Assembly (NCBI GenBank): GCA_937899715.1
Contig: CALCNX010000115.1
Coordinates: forward strand, 1-42,262
DNA from: an uncultured bacterium
GTDB lineage: Bacteria; Bacteroidota; Ignavibacteria; Kapaibacteriales; UBA4661
Direction: 5' to 3'
DNA length: 42,262 nt
The notes under the pieces were generated by a model. It made no database searches, had not been told where the DNA came from, and saw only the letters and a list, made by a program, of their open reading frames with translations. Numbering within the stretch: position 1 is the stretch's first letter; every line of letters begins with the position of its first letter. This document shows, one piece after another, positions 23,834 to 34,262 of this stretch. A program made the translations under genes and the position numbers.

Positions 23834-26800
23834 ATGCTTTCCGTGTCCTATTTCCCGTTGCCCTCGCCCGTGATACGCTTGTATGCTGTTGCTTGCGCAC
23901 TTGCTTTTGTGCTTGCAGGTACGTGTTTCGCCGGTATCAGCACCGCCACGCCCGCCACCATTCTTGCATCGCTTGAAATACTTGCAGAAACTGAATTTGT
24001 CGAATTAGACCTTGCTCTCGGTTTTCTAGGTATGATGAGCGAACGTACTATGAGTGAACGCGGTAGTTTTGTCTTGCCTGTGACGCAACCGAAAGAGCAA
24101 CTCACAACCGGGCTGGATTATCTTTGCAAAAGCAGCGCTTACAACTTGCAACACCCGAACAACGACCACAACGACGCATTTGCGCTGCTCTCCGCCGCTC
24201 CGCAAGATTCTTCCAAAAGCAACACCAAATCGCTCACGACGACGGCTACTTTAAGTCTCAACACGAGCGCTTCCATAAGTACAGTTGCTACACTCAGCAC
24301 TGACGCATCTCTCAGCACCGAGGCAATACTTCGGGCGCGATACGCGAAAAATATCCCGCTTTTGTCCGAACCCGCTTTGAATCTTAATGCACTGGCAGAC
24401 TCGCTTGGTGTGCGGCGCGGTGCGACGGGTGGTGCCATTAGCCGTGAAGGCATAGACAAAATTCCCTTTAGCGGTCAGAACTATAATTTTCAAGCACAAT
24501 TCGACTCCACGACCCGCTCCAATGCTATTCGCATGAAACTCGGAGACCGCTTGCTGGGAACAGAGCTACGACCCCAGCAGACGCAAGCACTGGACGACTA
24601 CCTCACGCAGCGCCGCGAGTATCTCCGGCTGCAAACACAAGATTCTATCCTGCATCACTACGATTTTCGCCGCCCCTTCAAACTCGAACTTTCCAGCCTT
24701 CTGGGGCAGGCAAATAATTTCAATATCCCCTTTCCCCAGAACCCGCTTACGAACTTATTCGGCAAGCCGGGTTTGAGTCTGAATGCAAATTTTGAAATTA
24801 ACCTCCGCATTGGTTCGCAGTGGAATGGTGTTATCGGGGTGGGGCAGGCTTCTACGACCGGTGCAGTGCAGTGGGTGCCGATTTTTCAACCAAACGTGCA
24901 GGCAAATATTGATGCAAAACTTGGCGATAAGCTCGGTATCAATCTCGACATGAACACGCTCCGCCAGTTTGAGTTCGACAACCTCACGCGCATTGCCTAC
25001 GACGGCGAGCCGGACGAGATTTTCCGTCGCATTGAGTTTGGCAATGTAACACTCAATTCGCCCTCTGCCTTCATTAGCGGCAGTCAAGCGCTTTTCGGGG
25101 TGCGCACGGATTTTCAATTTGGTCCGGTGTACGTCAAAACGGTTGCGTCCTATAAGCGCGGTCAAAGCAAAGTAGCAACCGTCAAGGGCGGTTCGGTCAA
25201 GCAAGCAGTCGCGCTTCGTGCATATGACTACGCCGACAACCACTTTTTCCTCAACATTGCGCACAAAAACATTGTGTGGCCCGTGTTTGAAAAAGGCGGT
25301 TACCCGCTTCAAGCTACTCCCAATACGCAGGCGTACACCGTCAAATCCTTAGAAGTATGGGAAAGCACGGCAGACTTGCGCGAGATACAGGCATCCGAAG
25401 TTATTGCCATTGATGAACTGCAACCGCTTACCGCAAGTGGTGGTGCAACGGTGGTCAACGGCACACCGACATACAGCAGCGCCGAAAAACGCATTATCTT
25501 CGATACCACCAAAATCAACGCCGGAAGCGTTGAGCGCGGACGCTTCAAAAAACTTCCCGCCGACCGCTACACCTTCGACCAAAACTTAGGAACACTCCGT
25601 ATTCTGAGCCTTCGCAAAGACCGTTCCTACGCTGTGGCGTACAAGATGCAAGGCGCGACGCAGGGCAATGACGACGATATTGTCTATGGCACATTCCTCA
25701 GCACCCTCGAACCCGGTGACACCACCGGCACAAACAACAAACTCGTGCTGCAACTGGTCTATCGCCCCAATATGCAGCCCGCGTTCAAAAAAATATGGGC
25801 GCGCCAACGTCAGAATGTCTATTTCATCGGTGCTACCAACGTCAGCACCGACCCAAAAGATACACGTCTGAACTTTTGGTATTTGCGCCAAAACAATGAT
25901 TCCGCCGATGTGCTGAAGGGTGCGAACGACAAACTCGCTACCATTCTAGGCGTGGACAGGGTGAATAACACAAGCGGAGCAGGCACACCGGACGGTTTGT
26001 TTGATATAAAATTGCCCTATATCTTCGACGCTGCCAAAGGCGAAATCACGTTCCCCAGTCTGGAACCGTTTCGCCGCGGAATACAAGACTACTTCACCGA
26101 GAAAGGTTCACCCGACCAAGCAGCGCAGTACATCTATGCCGCCATCTATGACACCACGCGCGATGCAGCCCGTCTGGATGCGCAGCACGACCGCTTTGTG
26201 ATTTCGGGCGAGGTGTCAGGTCAGGCGAGCAATCGTATCAATCTGCCGAACGCTTTCAACCTTGCGCCCGGCGGCGTGAAAGTGAAGCTGAACGGGCAGA
26301 CACTTGTGGAATACCAAGACTACCGCGTGGAGTATTTCACAGGGCAGGTGGAAATTCTGAACCCCCAAGCACTGCTTCCGAATGCAAACGTGGAAGTGGA
26401 ATACGAACAAAATGATGCCTTCAACCTCGCAACGCGCTCCATGCTTGGTGTGCGCCTAGACCTTGATACGAAGTCCTTTTTGCGTGCCCGCGACATGAAG
26501 CTGGACTTGGGAATGACGGTGGTGAATTATGCGCAAGACAACCCCTCCGCCCGCATCCGCCTTGGCGAAGAGCCGCTCAGTAACACGATGCTGGGCGTGG
26601 ACGGGCAATTATCCTACAACGCCGACTGGCTCACCAAAGCCCTCGACTGGCTGCCCTTTTACGACACCAAAGCCCCTTCCAGTCTCAGCGTCAAGGGCGA
26701 AGTGGCGTGGATGCTGCCCACACCAAACACACGTGCTTCGGAAGTTGAGTCCGACAAAGGCGCTCCGGCGGTTTATATTGACGACTTCGAGGCGACGCAG

Positions 26801-29800
26801 CGTATTTATGCGCTGGGCTTGCAGCCCTCACAGTGGCGTTATGCCTCACCGCCGAATGCTATCGGTATTCCTGCCTTGCAAGAATTAGTGAAAAATAATC
26901 CGAACACAGAGCAGCACCCCGCAATAATACAAAACTATCGCGGCGCAATGCGGTGGTTTGCCTTCAATGAACTGCGCGTCAAGACTACCGATATTTACCC
27001 GAACCGCGCCATTACAGTTGGCTTGGGAACGAACCAAAATACGCGGGTGCTGGAACTGGACTTTAATCCGCACGAGCGGGGGATTTACAATCCGAATCCT
27101 GAGTTTAAGGACAAAATCACTTATACCGCCCCCGATAGTAATAATGCGGCATTAGGATTGAATAAATACATCCAAGATAGTACAGGCAAAATAGTTTTTA
27201 GCACAATTCCTACAAACACGCCTAAAATCTGGGGTGGCTTCATGCGGGCGCTGTCGGCGTTCAATCTCAATTTTGATAATGAGAACATGGATTTTATTGA
27301 GATTGTGGTGCGTCCGCTTCAAAAAGATGATTCGACGAAGATGTACATTGACGTAGGGCAAATTAGCGAGGATGTGATACCTAACGGGCTGCTCGACACC
27401 GAAGACGGCATCTTGCCCGGCAAAGAAACACCCAATGGGCGCATCGCTGAGGGCGAGGCAGATGAGGATGTCGGACTGGATGGACTGAACAGAGCTCAAG
27501 AAAGAGGCACGGATGCTAATCTGCCTCCCATTATCAAGGCAAAATATCCGAACGGTACACCGTACAAAGGGGCTATTGCCAAAGAAGAAGACCCTGCACG
27601 CGATAATTTTAACTACGACTACCAACGCTTTTCCACGGCAGCAGCGAATATTGAGCAGAAGGATATAGACTTTGCTGCCTACAACGGCTTGGAAGGCAAT
27701 AGTAAATTCTCCGATACGCAGTTCCCCGACACCGAGATACTGAACGCGAACAACGGACAGACGCTTGCACAGGCGAATGACTACTTCCGTTACGAAGTCA
27801 ACTTGACCCCCGACCGCTCGAATCCTCAGTTTGTGAACCGTACCGAGGCGGGATTTATCACGCTGCGTATTCCTCTGCGCGGCGCACGAATAAATGTAGG
27901 CAATCCGCTTTTCACGAACATTCAATACGTGCGGACAATTTTCATGGGCGGGCGCTTCAAAGGGCAAATCGCCGACTGGCGCTTCGTGGGGTCGCAGTGG
28001 GTTCGGCAGCCTGTGTACCTTGCGCCGAATAAACTGGACTCTGCCACGCTCAGTGTGGGCTTTGTCGGGCGTGAAGAAAACGCAGGTGCTCCCTTTTTCT
28101 ACACCATGCCGCCGGGTGTGCAGCCTCCCACCGACCGCAATAACTTCCTAAACCCGAACCAATACCGCAATGAGCAATCGCTGCTGATGAGTTTCAACAA
28201 TCTGCGTGGAGGGCAGGAACGCTCTGTATCGCGGTTCTTCCGCCCCTTCGATGCCTTCTTCTACAAGCAGATGAAGTTCTTCCTCTATGGCGACGATGCC
28301 TTGCTCTATCCGCCTCCCGCGAAGCGCGAGGATGCCCGTGCGATAGCATTTATCCGCTTTGGGGTGGACACGCTGAATTATTACGAGTATAATGTTCCGC
28401 TCAAGCAAGGCTGGCAGGAAATCGCTCTGGACTTGGCAGAACTTACGGGCAATAAGCCCGTGTTGCAACTGACGGGAGAAGCACCGGGGCTGAAAATTAT
28501 ACCTGCATCTAATCTCGGTGAGTATCGCGTAAAAGGCAGTCCCACACTGACGCGCATTCAGTTCGTCAGTTTCGGCGTTCGTAATCCTAATCCGAACATT
28601 GATATTGAAAAAACTTCTATGTGGGTGAACGAACTCCGCCTCGTGCAGCCCGACCTCACGAACGAGTGGGACCAAAAGATGGCGGCTGTCGGTACTGCGT
28701 CCTTGAAGTTGGCAGATTTGGGTACAGTTTCGGCGACGATCAATAAGCAAACGCCGTACTTTCACAAGTTGGAAGAACGCTTCGGGAACCGTAACGACCG
28801 CACGGCAATCGGACTAACGGGGCAATTTGAGTTTGCTCGCTTCTTCCCCGAAAGCTGGCAAGGCACGTCCATTCCCGTTTCCTTCACCTACAATGAACTT
28901 TTGGATAAGCCACGCTTTTTGGCGCAGAACGATGTGAATTTGTTTTCTGCATCTACCAACGAAGCATCTCGACTAGCTCCATCAACAGCAACAAATATAC
29001 CTGACTCAGTTGCAAAGCTAAGAGACTCTATTGCTAAAGGAATTAGGGAATCCCAAGAAACATACATCAGAGAAATGCAAATCGCTGTTGCCGGAGCGCA
29101 TTTGAACATTCCTTCGTATTTCTTTCTTGTCCGCGACCTCATTAACCGCATCACTGTTGACTACAGCTATGCACTGCGCGAAGAGCGTTCTCCGGTGGTT
29201 ATACTGAAGAATGCCTACGGCTGGCGTTTCCGCACCGCATACACACACACGTTTCAGCCGCTCCCCGTCAAACCATTCGGTTGGACGGAAACGATACCGG
29301 CACTGTCGTGGCTGAAGGACTGGACAATTTTCCCCTACTTCAATACGCTCAGTGCCAGCATGGATATGAGCCAAAGCCAGCAGTACGAGCAATCGCGTAT
29401 AGAGAGTTCCATTGTCATTCCCCCAATCTTCAACTTCGACCTTTCGCGGCAATTACAATTCTCGTGGAAGATGGAAGAAAACGGTTTGCTGAATGAAACC
29501 CTCGATTACAGCGTGAATACGGTTGGAACGATGGTGCCACTGTGGTTGAAGCCGACCAGCACCACCGAAATCCTTCCCGCACGAGAAGTATGGCGCAACG
29601 TTTCCAGTCTTTTTGGTGGGAACAATGCGCTGAATTTAGGCGACAACACCAAACACGGGCAAAATTTCCGTTTGTCTTTCCGTCCGAAACTGCCGGATTT
29701 TATGGGCGGCAGTAAGTTTTTCAATCTGACAGGCAGCTTCGGAACGCAATACGGCTGGGAACGGCTGCTGCGCCCTCTGCCTGCGGGGTCGGAAGACCTG

Positions 29801-31318
29801 AACAAAGCAGCCGGCTACCAAAGCACCATCAACGCCACCTTCAGCGCTCGCCTGAAAGACCTCGGCAATACGCTCTTTCCCGCGCTTGGCACCGGACAAG
29901 CGGGCGGTATGACGCTTATGCAGGGGCAGCCGAACATCATCGGACAGCCCACGCGCAGCACCGTTGCGTCTATTTCGGATGCTATCTTCCGCACCGTAAA
30001 AAGCGTAATTTTCGACTGGGAGCAATTTACGGTTACGCTCACGCAACAGAACACGGCGAATAATCCGGGTGTACGCGGCGGAACGGGTTGGTTTGGTGCA
30101 GGACCGAGTTCGGAATATCAGTTGGGTCTTGTGGAAGAGCCGCACAACTCGCTTTTCCGAATTGTCCCAACGTTCCCGTACTTGCAGATTCAAGAGCAGC
30201 ATGGAGCGCGCCCCGTCGGTGTAGATTTGCCTGATATTCTGAAGCGCTCCACCACGATTGATATGCGAACACAACGCGAGATTATTCCGGGTTTGCAAAT
30301 TGAACTTTCGTGGTTGTCAAAAGTTGAGGATAACCGTAATCGTATTACGCAGCAAACAAGCGAGACCACTGTTAATTACCTTAACGAAGTGCGGTTATGG
30401 ACGTATGGGCGCTCGTTCTTTGTACTTACTGACCCAATTAACCCATTAAACGGCGTAGCAGGCGCATATATTACAGGAATTAAGAAGGATACAAGCGGTG
30501 GAAAACCAATCACAGCAGAGCTGAAGCAAAAAAGACTCAATGAGGCTTTTGTGGACGGCTTGGAAGGTTTTAATTTCTGGTCGGGTGATACACGCCGCAT
30601 TGCTCCTAATTTCAATTATGCTCTCCGCTGGAACGGCTTAGACCAATTACCGTTCTTCAAAGGTATTTTGCGCAGCGGTTCGCTGGAGAGCAAATACGTC
30701 GGGCGATACAGCGCCACACGCCGCTTAGAAGCAGGCGTGGAAACGCTAGACCAGCAAGCTGTTACCAGCTCATTTGAGCCTCTCGTTGGTGTGACGGCAC
30801 AATTTGATGACAAATTCGTAGAAGGCATCATGTCCGGTAATATGCGGATTGGTACAAAATCAAGCTATGGCGTTGCTCAGTCGCAACAGGGAATAGTACA
30901 GCAAGAAAACTCCTTTGATTTCACCATGCAAGTTACCTACACGCGGCGCGGCTTTGAGTTGCCCAAAATTGGCGGCTTGGGTCTGCTCAAACTCATCGGG
31001 ATTGATTTTGAATTTACCAATGATATAGAATTTGGCTTGCAAGCCACGTACCGTAGGATGGAGCGTACCTCCATTAACGTCCTTAGCGCATCGGGAGAAA
31101 ACAATACCATCCCTGCAGGCTCAGTACGCCGCATAGACGGCACGACGAACATCCTTTTCGAGCCATCCATGCGTTACACCGTAAGCAAGCAGGTAACGGC
31201 ACGTTTATTCTTCCGCTACGAAGCAAATCTGACCGAAGGAGCAGTTGCGCCGGGAAGCACCACAACGATGTTCGGTGTGGATTTGCGTTTGAATTTGAGC
31301 GGGGGGCGGAGTTTTTAA
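23834..31318 (+). CDS. sprA: SprA-type T9SS outer-membrane translocon
   Basis: This protein of about 2494 residues (2517 if the first ATG at 23765 is used) matches SprA/Sov, the giant beta-barrel that forms the type IX secretion channel in the outer membrane. The ATG at 23834 gives a normal signal peptide (LYAVACALAFVLAGTCFAG), so it is preferred. The SprA hallmarks are visible: FISGSQALFGVRTDFQFGPV near residue 410-430, repeated YxVxYFTGxVEIL-type strands near 840, then VDVGQISEDVIPNG and LLDTEDGI near 1180, DVGLDGLN shortly after, and a long aromatic barrel region ending in LRLNLSGGRSF. No frameshift is seen. The two giant T9SS-signal proteins nearby are plausible cargo. No other T9SS component is recognised in the window. 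Confidence 0.92.
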   Translation: MLSVSYFPLPSPVIRLYAVACALAFVLAGTCFAGISTATPATILASLEILAETEFVELDLALGFLGMMSERTMSERGSFVLPVTQPKEQLTTGLDYLCKSSAYNLQHPNNDHNDAFALLSAAPQDSSKSNTKSLTTTATLSLNTSASISTVATLSTDASLSTEAILRARYAKNIPLLSEPALNLNALADSLGVRRGATGGAISREGIDKIPFSGQNYNFQAQFDSTTRSNAIRMKLGDRLLGTELRPQQTQALDDYLTQRREYLRLQTQDSILHHYDFRRPFKLELSSLLGQANNFNIPFPQNPLTNLFGKPGLSLNANFEINLRIGSQWNGVIGVGQASTTGAVQWVPIFQPNVQANIDAKLGDKLGINLDMNTLRQFEFDNLTRIAYDGEPDEIFRRIEFGNVTLNSPSAFISGSQALFGVRTDFQFGPVYVKTVASYKRGQSKVATVKGGSVKQAVALRAYDYADNHFFLNIAHKNIVWPVFEKGGYPLQATPNTQAYTVKSLEVWESTADLREIQASEVIAIDELQPLTASGGATVVNGTPTYSSAEKRIIFDTTKINAGSVERGRFKKLPADRYTFDQNLGTLRILSLRKDRSYAVAYKMQGATQGNDDDIVYGTFLSTLEPGDTTGTNNKLVLQLVYRPNMQPAFKKIWARQRQNVYFIGATNVSTDPKDTRLNFWYLRQNNDSADVLKGANDKLATILGVDRVNNTSGAGTPDGLFDIKLPYIFDAAKGEITFPSLEPFRRGIQDYFTEKGSPDQAAQYIYAAIYDTTRDAARLDAQHDRFVISGEVSGQASNRINLPNAFNLAPGGVKVKLNGQTLVEYQDYRVEYFTGQVEILNPQALLPNANVEVEYEQNDAFNLATRSMLGVRLDLDTKSFLRARDMKLDLGMTVVNYAQDNPSARIRLGEEPLSNTMLGVDGQLSYNADWLTKALDWLPFYDTKAPSSLSVKGEVAWMLPTPNTRASEVESDKGAPAVYIDDFEATQRIYALGLQPSQWRYASPPNAIGIPALQELVKNNPNTEQHPAIIQNYRGAMRWFAFNELRVKTTDIYPNRAITVGLGTNQNTRVLELDFNPHERGIYNPNPEFKDKITYTAPDSNNAALGLNKYIQDSTGKIVFSTIPTNTPKIWGGFMRALSAFNLNFDNENMDFIEIVVRPLQKDDSTKMYIDVGQISEDVIPNGLLDTEDGILPGKETPNGRIAEGEADEDVGLDGLNRAQERGTDANLPPIIKAKYPNGTPYKGAIAKEEDPARDNFNYDYQRFSTAAANIEQKDIDFAAYNGLEGNSKFSDTQFPDTEILNANNGQTLAQANDYFRYEVNLTPDRSNPQFVNRTEAGFITLRIPLRGARINVGNPLFTNIQYVRTIFMGGRFKGQIADWRFVGSQWVRQPVYLAPNKLDSATLSVGFVGREENAGAPFFYTMPPGVQPPTDRNNFLNPNQYRNEQSLLMSFNNLRGGQERSVSRFFRPFDAFFYKQMKFFLYGDDALLYPPPAKREDARAIAFIRFGVDTLNYYEYNVPLKQGWQEIALDLAELTGNKPVLQLTGEAPGLKIIPASNLGEYRVKGSPTLTRIQFVSFGVRNPNPNIDIEKTSMWVNELRLVQPDLTNEWDQKMAAVGTASLKLADLGTVSATINKQTPYFHKLEERFGNRNDRTAIGLTGQFEFARFFPESWQGTSIPVSFTYNELLDKPRFLAQNDVNLFSASTNEASRLAPSTATNIPDSVAKLRDSIAKGIRESQETYIREMQIAVAGAHLNIPSYFFLVRDLINRITVDYSYALREERSPVVILKNAYGWRFRTAYTHTFQPLPVKPFGWTETIPALSWLKDWTIFPYFNTLSASMDMSQSQQYEQSRIESSIVIPPIFNFDLSRQLQFSWKMEENGLLNETLDYSVNTVGTMVPLWLKPTSTTEILPAREVWRNVSSLFGGNNALNLGDNTKHGQNFRLSFRPKLPDFMGGSKFFNLTGSFGTQYGWERLLRPLPAGSEDLNKAAGYQSTINATFSARLKDLGNTLFPALGTGQAGGMTLMQGQPNIIGQPTRSTVASISDAIFRTVKSVIFDWEQFTVTLTQQNTANNPGVRGGTGWFGAGPSSEYQLGLVEEPHNSLFRIVPTFPYLQIQEQHGARPVGVDLPDILKRSTTIDMRTQREIIPGLQIELSWLSKVEDNRNRITQQTSETTVNYLNEVRLWTYGRSFFVLTDPINPLNGVAGAYITGIKKDTSGGKPITAELKQKRLNEAFVDGLEGFNFWSGDTRRIAPNFNYALRWNGLDQLPFFKGILRSGSLESKYVGRYSATRRLEAGVETLDQQAVTSSFEPLVGVTAQFDDKFVEGIMSGNMRIGTKSSYGVAQSQQGIVQQENSFDFTMQVTYTRRGFELPKIGGLGLLKLIGIDFEFTNDIEFGLQATYRRMERTSINVLSASGENNTIPAGSVRRIDGTTNILFEPSMRYTVSKQVTARLFFRYEANLTEGAVAPGSTTTMFGVDLRLNLSGGRSF

Positions 31319-31411
31319 GGCTTTTGTCGTATAGAGTTGCTCTTGGCGAACTTCCATTCGCACTCCGTTTTTTTCGCTATTCCTAAACTTATTGCTATCA
31401 TTCCAGTATCT

Positions 31412-32608
31412 ATGCGCTCTATCGTTGTCCGCTTCACTCCCTTACGCTTGTGTTCCTTGCATCGGCTTATGCGGCTTGCGCTCTTGATTGCAGTGGGAAT
31501 CACTTTGCAAAGCTCTCCCCTCACGGCAGCAACCATCCCGCCCATCCATATCGTCCTGCCCGATTCGGTGCTGAATCGTGTGGTAAGGGACACAGACAAG
31601 AATGTCTGTGCCACAGAAGAGGATATATCAACTCAGCTTAATCATTACCAAACATCCGACAGCACCGTTATTGCAGAACCAATGCCGGAACGTTCTGTGT
31701 TGTACGCGCCATTGCCGGCGAGTGCTTCGGAGCGTCCTTACCGCTACACCTTCGACGGTTCGCCAACGCGACGGACAACGCAAATTGATGTCGGAAAGGC
31801 TCTGCTGTATGGCGGAGTTTACAGCGCAGCAGTAGGAGCCGCACAGATATACCAATATCAGGCATTTTGGGCGGACAGAGGTTCATTTCGCATCATTGAT
31901 GACGGCGATTATGAGTTTGGCGCGGACAAGGGTGGGCATATGTTTTCAGGCTATTTTATGTCGAAACTCTCGACCGATGTACTTCTGACCGCGGGCATGA
32001 GCGAAGACCTTGCCACTATCGGCGGTGGGCTGATGGGCTTGGGTTATCAGTTTTTTGTGGAAGTGCAAGACGGCTACGGCAGATTATGGGGCTTTTCCCC
32101 AAGTGATATGCTTGCTAATACGCTTGGAGCAGGGCTGCACATTGCCCAGCGATACGTGCCCGGTATGAAATACGTCAAAATGAAAGCCTCGTTCTATCCT
32201 GCCGAATGGATAGGGGAAAAGACACGCAAAGATGCAGCCTCGGTAATTGACGATTACAGCGCATGGACGTGGTGGTTGTCTTTGGATGTACATGGCATTT
32301 TGCCCGAAGAAGCAAAGCCCTACTGGCCATCATGGCTCAATCTTTCCTTCGGCTATGCCGCACGCAATCTGGAGTGGACGGGCGAAGAATCGCGGCGCTA
32401 CATCATCAGTCTTGACTACGACCTCGAAAAAATCCTACCCGATGGAGCGCCCTTCTGGAACTGGCTCAGGCAATATCTCAACGTCCTCAAGCTGCCAGCG
32501 CCTGCGATTGAGTTTGGCTTTCTCGACGACCGCAAAGGTCATCTAACCCCAATGCCTGTTCGGGCATATCTGGTGTTCCCGTTCAAAATTGCATCAATCA
32601 AATTTTAG
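31412..32608 (+). CDS. DUF2279 family exported protein
   Basis: The frame opens at a TTG (31337), but the ATG at 31412 gives a basic N-terminus and signal sequence (LMRLALLIAVGITLQSS), 398 residues. The DUF2279 (YfiM-like) core is at about residues 125-255: ALLYGGVYSAAVGAAQIYQY, DKGGHMFSGYFMSKLSTD, then GFSPSDMLANTLGAG. A non-conserved stretch of about 60 residues between signal and core is partly encoded by a palindromic repeat (31587-31617). The family is envelope-located with no known biochemical role. The stop is three bases from the next start, so it is co-transcribed with the barrel gene. Confidence 0.85.
   Translation: MRSIVVRFTPLRLCSLHRLMRLALLIAVGITLQSSPLTAATIPPIHIVLPDSVLNRVVRDTDKNVCATEEDISTQLNHYQTSDSTVIAEPMPERSVLYAPLPASASERPYRYTFDGSPTRRTTQIDVGKALLYGGVYSAAVGAAQIYQYQAFWADRGSFRIIDDGDYEFGADKGGHMFSGYFMSKLSTDVLLTAGMSEDLATIGGGLMGLGYQFFVEVQDGYGRLWGFSPSDMLANTLGAGLHIAQRYVPGMKYVKMKASFYPAEWIGEKTRKDAASVIDDYSAWTWWLSLDVHGILPEEAKPYWPSWLNLSFGYAARNLEWTGEESRRYIISLDYDLEKILPDGAPFWNWLRQYLNVLKLPAPAIEFGFLDDRKGHLTPMPVRAYLVFPFKIASIKF
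31587..31617. repeat. Short palindromic repeat inside the DUF2279 gene
   Basis: CACAGACA (31591-31598), the loop AGAA, and TGTCTGTG (31603-31610) form a perfect 8-bp hairpin inside the coding sequence, read in frame as RDTDKNVCATE. A decayed relative lies in the intergenic gap at 23393-23424. Confidence 0.6.
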
Positions 32609-32611
32609 AAT

Positions 32612-33376
32612 ATGAATCTGCTACTGAAAAATTACCGCGCCGTTGGTACAACCTGCAAAGCGCTTTGTAACTCGTTACGCATTGGCATTCTTACAGCGGT
32701 GCTGACATTCCTTGTGCCGCAAACCTACTTTGCTCAAGCAACGACTGTTCATGCACCGGCGCAGACTGCCGACAGCTCCGAAGCACCGCATATTGGCTTG
32801 GGTATAAGTCTGCTGCCCTATACTTTCCCCAACAACGATACCTATCTTGTGCAGCCCGCCGGAGCGCTGTCGTGGTACGTTCCTGTGCAGTTTGGGCAAC
32901 ACTTTCGCTGCGAACTTGAATTTTCCTACGCACAGGCGAACGATTCGCTGCTGCTCGTTCTCGACAACAACCAACGCATCCGCAACTATCGCGTCAGCAC
33001 ATTCGCGCGTGGCGGTGTTGGTGTATATTATACACATCCGTTTGATGCCACCACGAGGCTGTACGCAGGGGTACGTTCCGGTTTGGTAACGTCTTCGGTA
33101 ACATGGGAATCGTATGTGGTAGGCCAGAATATGACCGCACCGTATCTTTACAATGAAAACATCGGCTCATTTTGGTTCGGTGGTGCGGTGGGATTTGAAT
33201 ACCGCTTCACGAATCATATCGCCATTGGCGCAGAGGCACAATTAACAAGCTACGCGACGGGCGCAGTCTATTCTTCAAGTCCTCTGCCGAGCAATTACCC
33301 CGCACGTTTCCCCGCAGGGCGCACCAGCGATGCGGTTCTTACGTCCGCAAATGTGGCGGTACGGTTTTTCTTTTAG
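32612..33376 (+). CDS. Outer-membrane beta-barrel protein
   Basis: This 254-residue protein has a signal peptide ending near TYFAQA, then alternating hydrophobic and polar strands (RCELEFSYAQA, RNYRVSTFARGGVGVYYTHP, FWFGGAVGFEYRF, IAIGAEAQLTSYATG) and ends in VAVRFFF, a C-terminal Phe typical of barrels inserted by BamA. It resembles the small OmpA/OmpW-like porin group; no specific function can be assigned. It is translationally close to the DUF2279 gene and lies downstream of sprA, but a T9SS role (for example PorT-like) is only a guess. Confidence 0.75.
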   Translation: MNLLLKNYRAVGTTCKALCNSLRIGILTAVLTFLVPQTYFAQATTVHAPAQTADSSEAPHIGLGISLLPYTFPNNDTYLVQPAGALSWYVPVQFGQHFRCELEFSYAQANDSLLLVLDNNQRIRNYRVSTFARGGVGVYYTHPFDATTRLYAGVRSGLVTSSVTWESYVVGQNMTAPYLYNENIGSFWFGGAVGFEYRFTNHIAIGAEAQLTSYATGAVYSSSPLPSNYPARFPAGRTSDAVLTSANVAVRFFF

Positions 33377-33417
33377 AGCAATCGCCAATAATCAAATTAT
33401 CCAGTCACGAAACATCA

Positions 33418-34209
33418 ATGCTATTTATGAATTTCACCATTACTCCCGACCTCATTTATCGCCGTACGGAAGCTGCCGAAACGCCAGTGGATGCACTTGT
33501 CATAGCAGCTCACCCGGACGACGCGGAGCTTTCCTGCGGCGGCGTAATTGCGCAAATGGCAAGCGAGGGCAAGCGTGTGGGGATTGTGGAATGTACGCAA
33601 GGCGAGATGGGGTCGCGCGGTACGCCCGAAATTAGGCGACAAGAAGCTGCCGAAGCTGCACGAATCCTGAATCTTACGGAGCGTTGGAATCTCCACATCC
33701 CTGACGGCGCAATAGATTCATCGCCGGAAAATGTGGCGAAAGTCATTGCTGCTATGCGCTATTTTCGCCCCAACATTCTTCTGTTCCCACCAGCATTTGA
33801 GCGCCACCACGACCATGAGAACGCACACCGTCTTGTGCGTGCGGCATACTTCCAAAGTGGCTTGTCCAAAATTGAGATTGAGGCGTTTGGGCAAAAACTT
33901 CCTACCTACCGTCCCAAGCGGCTTTTCACCTATATGCAGACCTACGAATTTGAGCCAAATTTTTATGTGGATGTGTCGGCACATTTTGAAACCAAACTAC
34001 AGTCCTACTACGCCCATGCCTCGCAAGTTTTTGTGCCTGGAGCCGCTCAAAATCAGAGTGAGCCGCAAACACTGATTTCCAGTCCCGAATTTTTGGAATA
34101 TCTCAAGGCACGAGCACGGCATTTTGGCGGAAAAATCGCTGTACAGTACGCCGAGGGCTTTACGTCGGTGGAACCGCTTGGGTTTGGGAGTATGAGCGAT
34201 TTACTGTAA
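33418..34209 (+). CDS. bshB1: Bacillithiol biosynthesis deacetylase BshB1
   Basis: This 263-residue zinc-dependent PIG-L-family deacetylase removes acetate from GlcNAc-malate, the second step of bacillithiol synthesis in the cytosol. The metal site AHPDDAE (31-37) and the second His motif HHDHENAH (about residues 122-129) are intact, and the segments ECTQGEMGSRGTPEIRRQEA and RPNILLFPPAFERHHDHENA match BshB1 of Bacteroidota and Firmicutes. An alternative start at 33427 would remove three residues. bshA and bshC are not in the window. Transcription may end at 34408-34446. Confidence 0.92.
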   Translation: MLFMNFTITPDLIYRRTEAAETPVDALVIAAHPDDAELSCGGVIAQMASEGKRVGIVECTQGEMGSRGTPEIRRQEAAEAARILNLTERWNLHIPDGAIDSSPENVAKVIAAMRYFRPNILLFPPAFERHHDHENAHRLVRAAYFQSGLSKIEIEAFGQKLPTYRPKRLFTYMQTYEFEPNFYVDVSAHFETKLQSYYAHASQVFVPGAAQNQSEPQTLISSPEFLEYLKARARHFGGKIAVQYAEGFTSVEPLGFGSMSDLL

Positions 34210-34262
34210 AAACCACAGTGGACAAGATCTGTTAATACGAGGGACTAACGTAATTGTGCGGC

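Noticed and set aside
27152..27967. 271-codon minus-strand frame
   Set aside because: It lies wholly inside sprA, opposite well-conserved SprA motifs, so it is a shadow.
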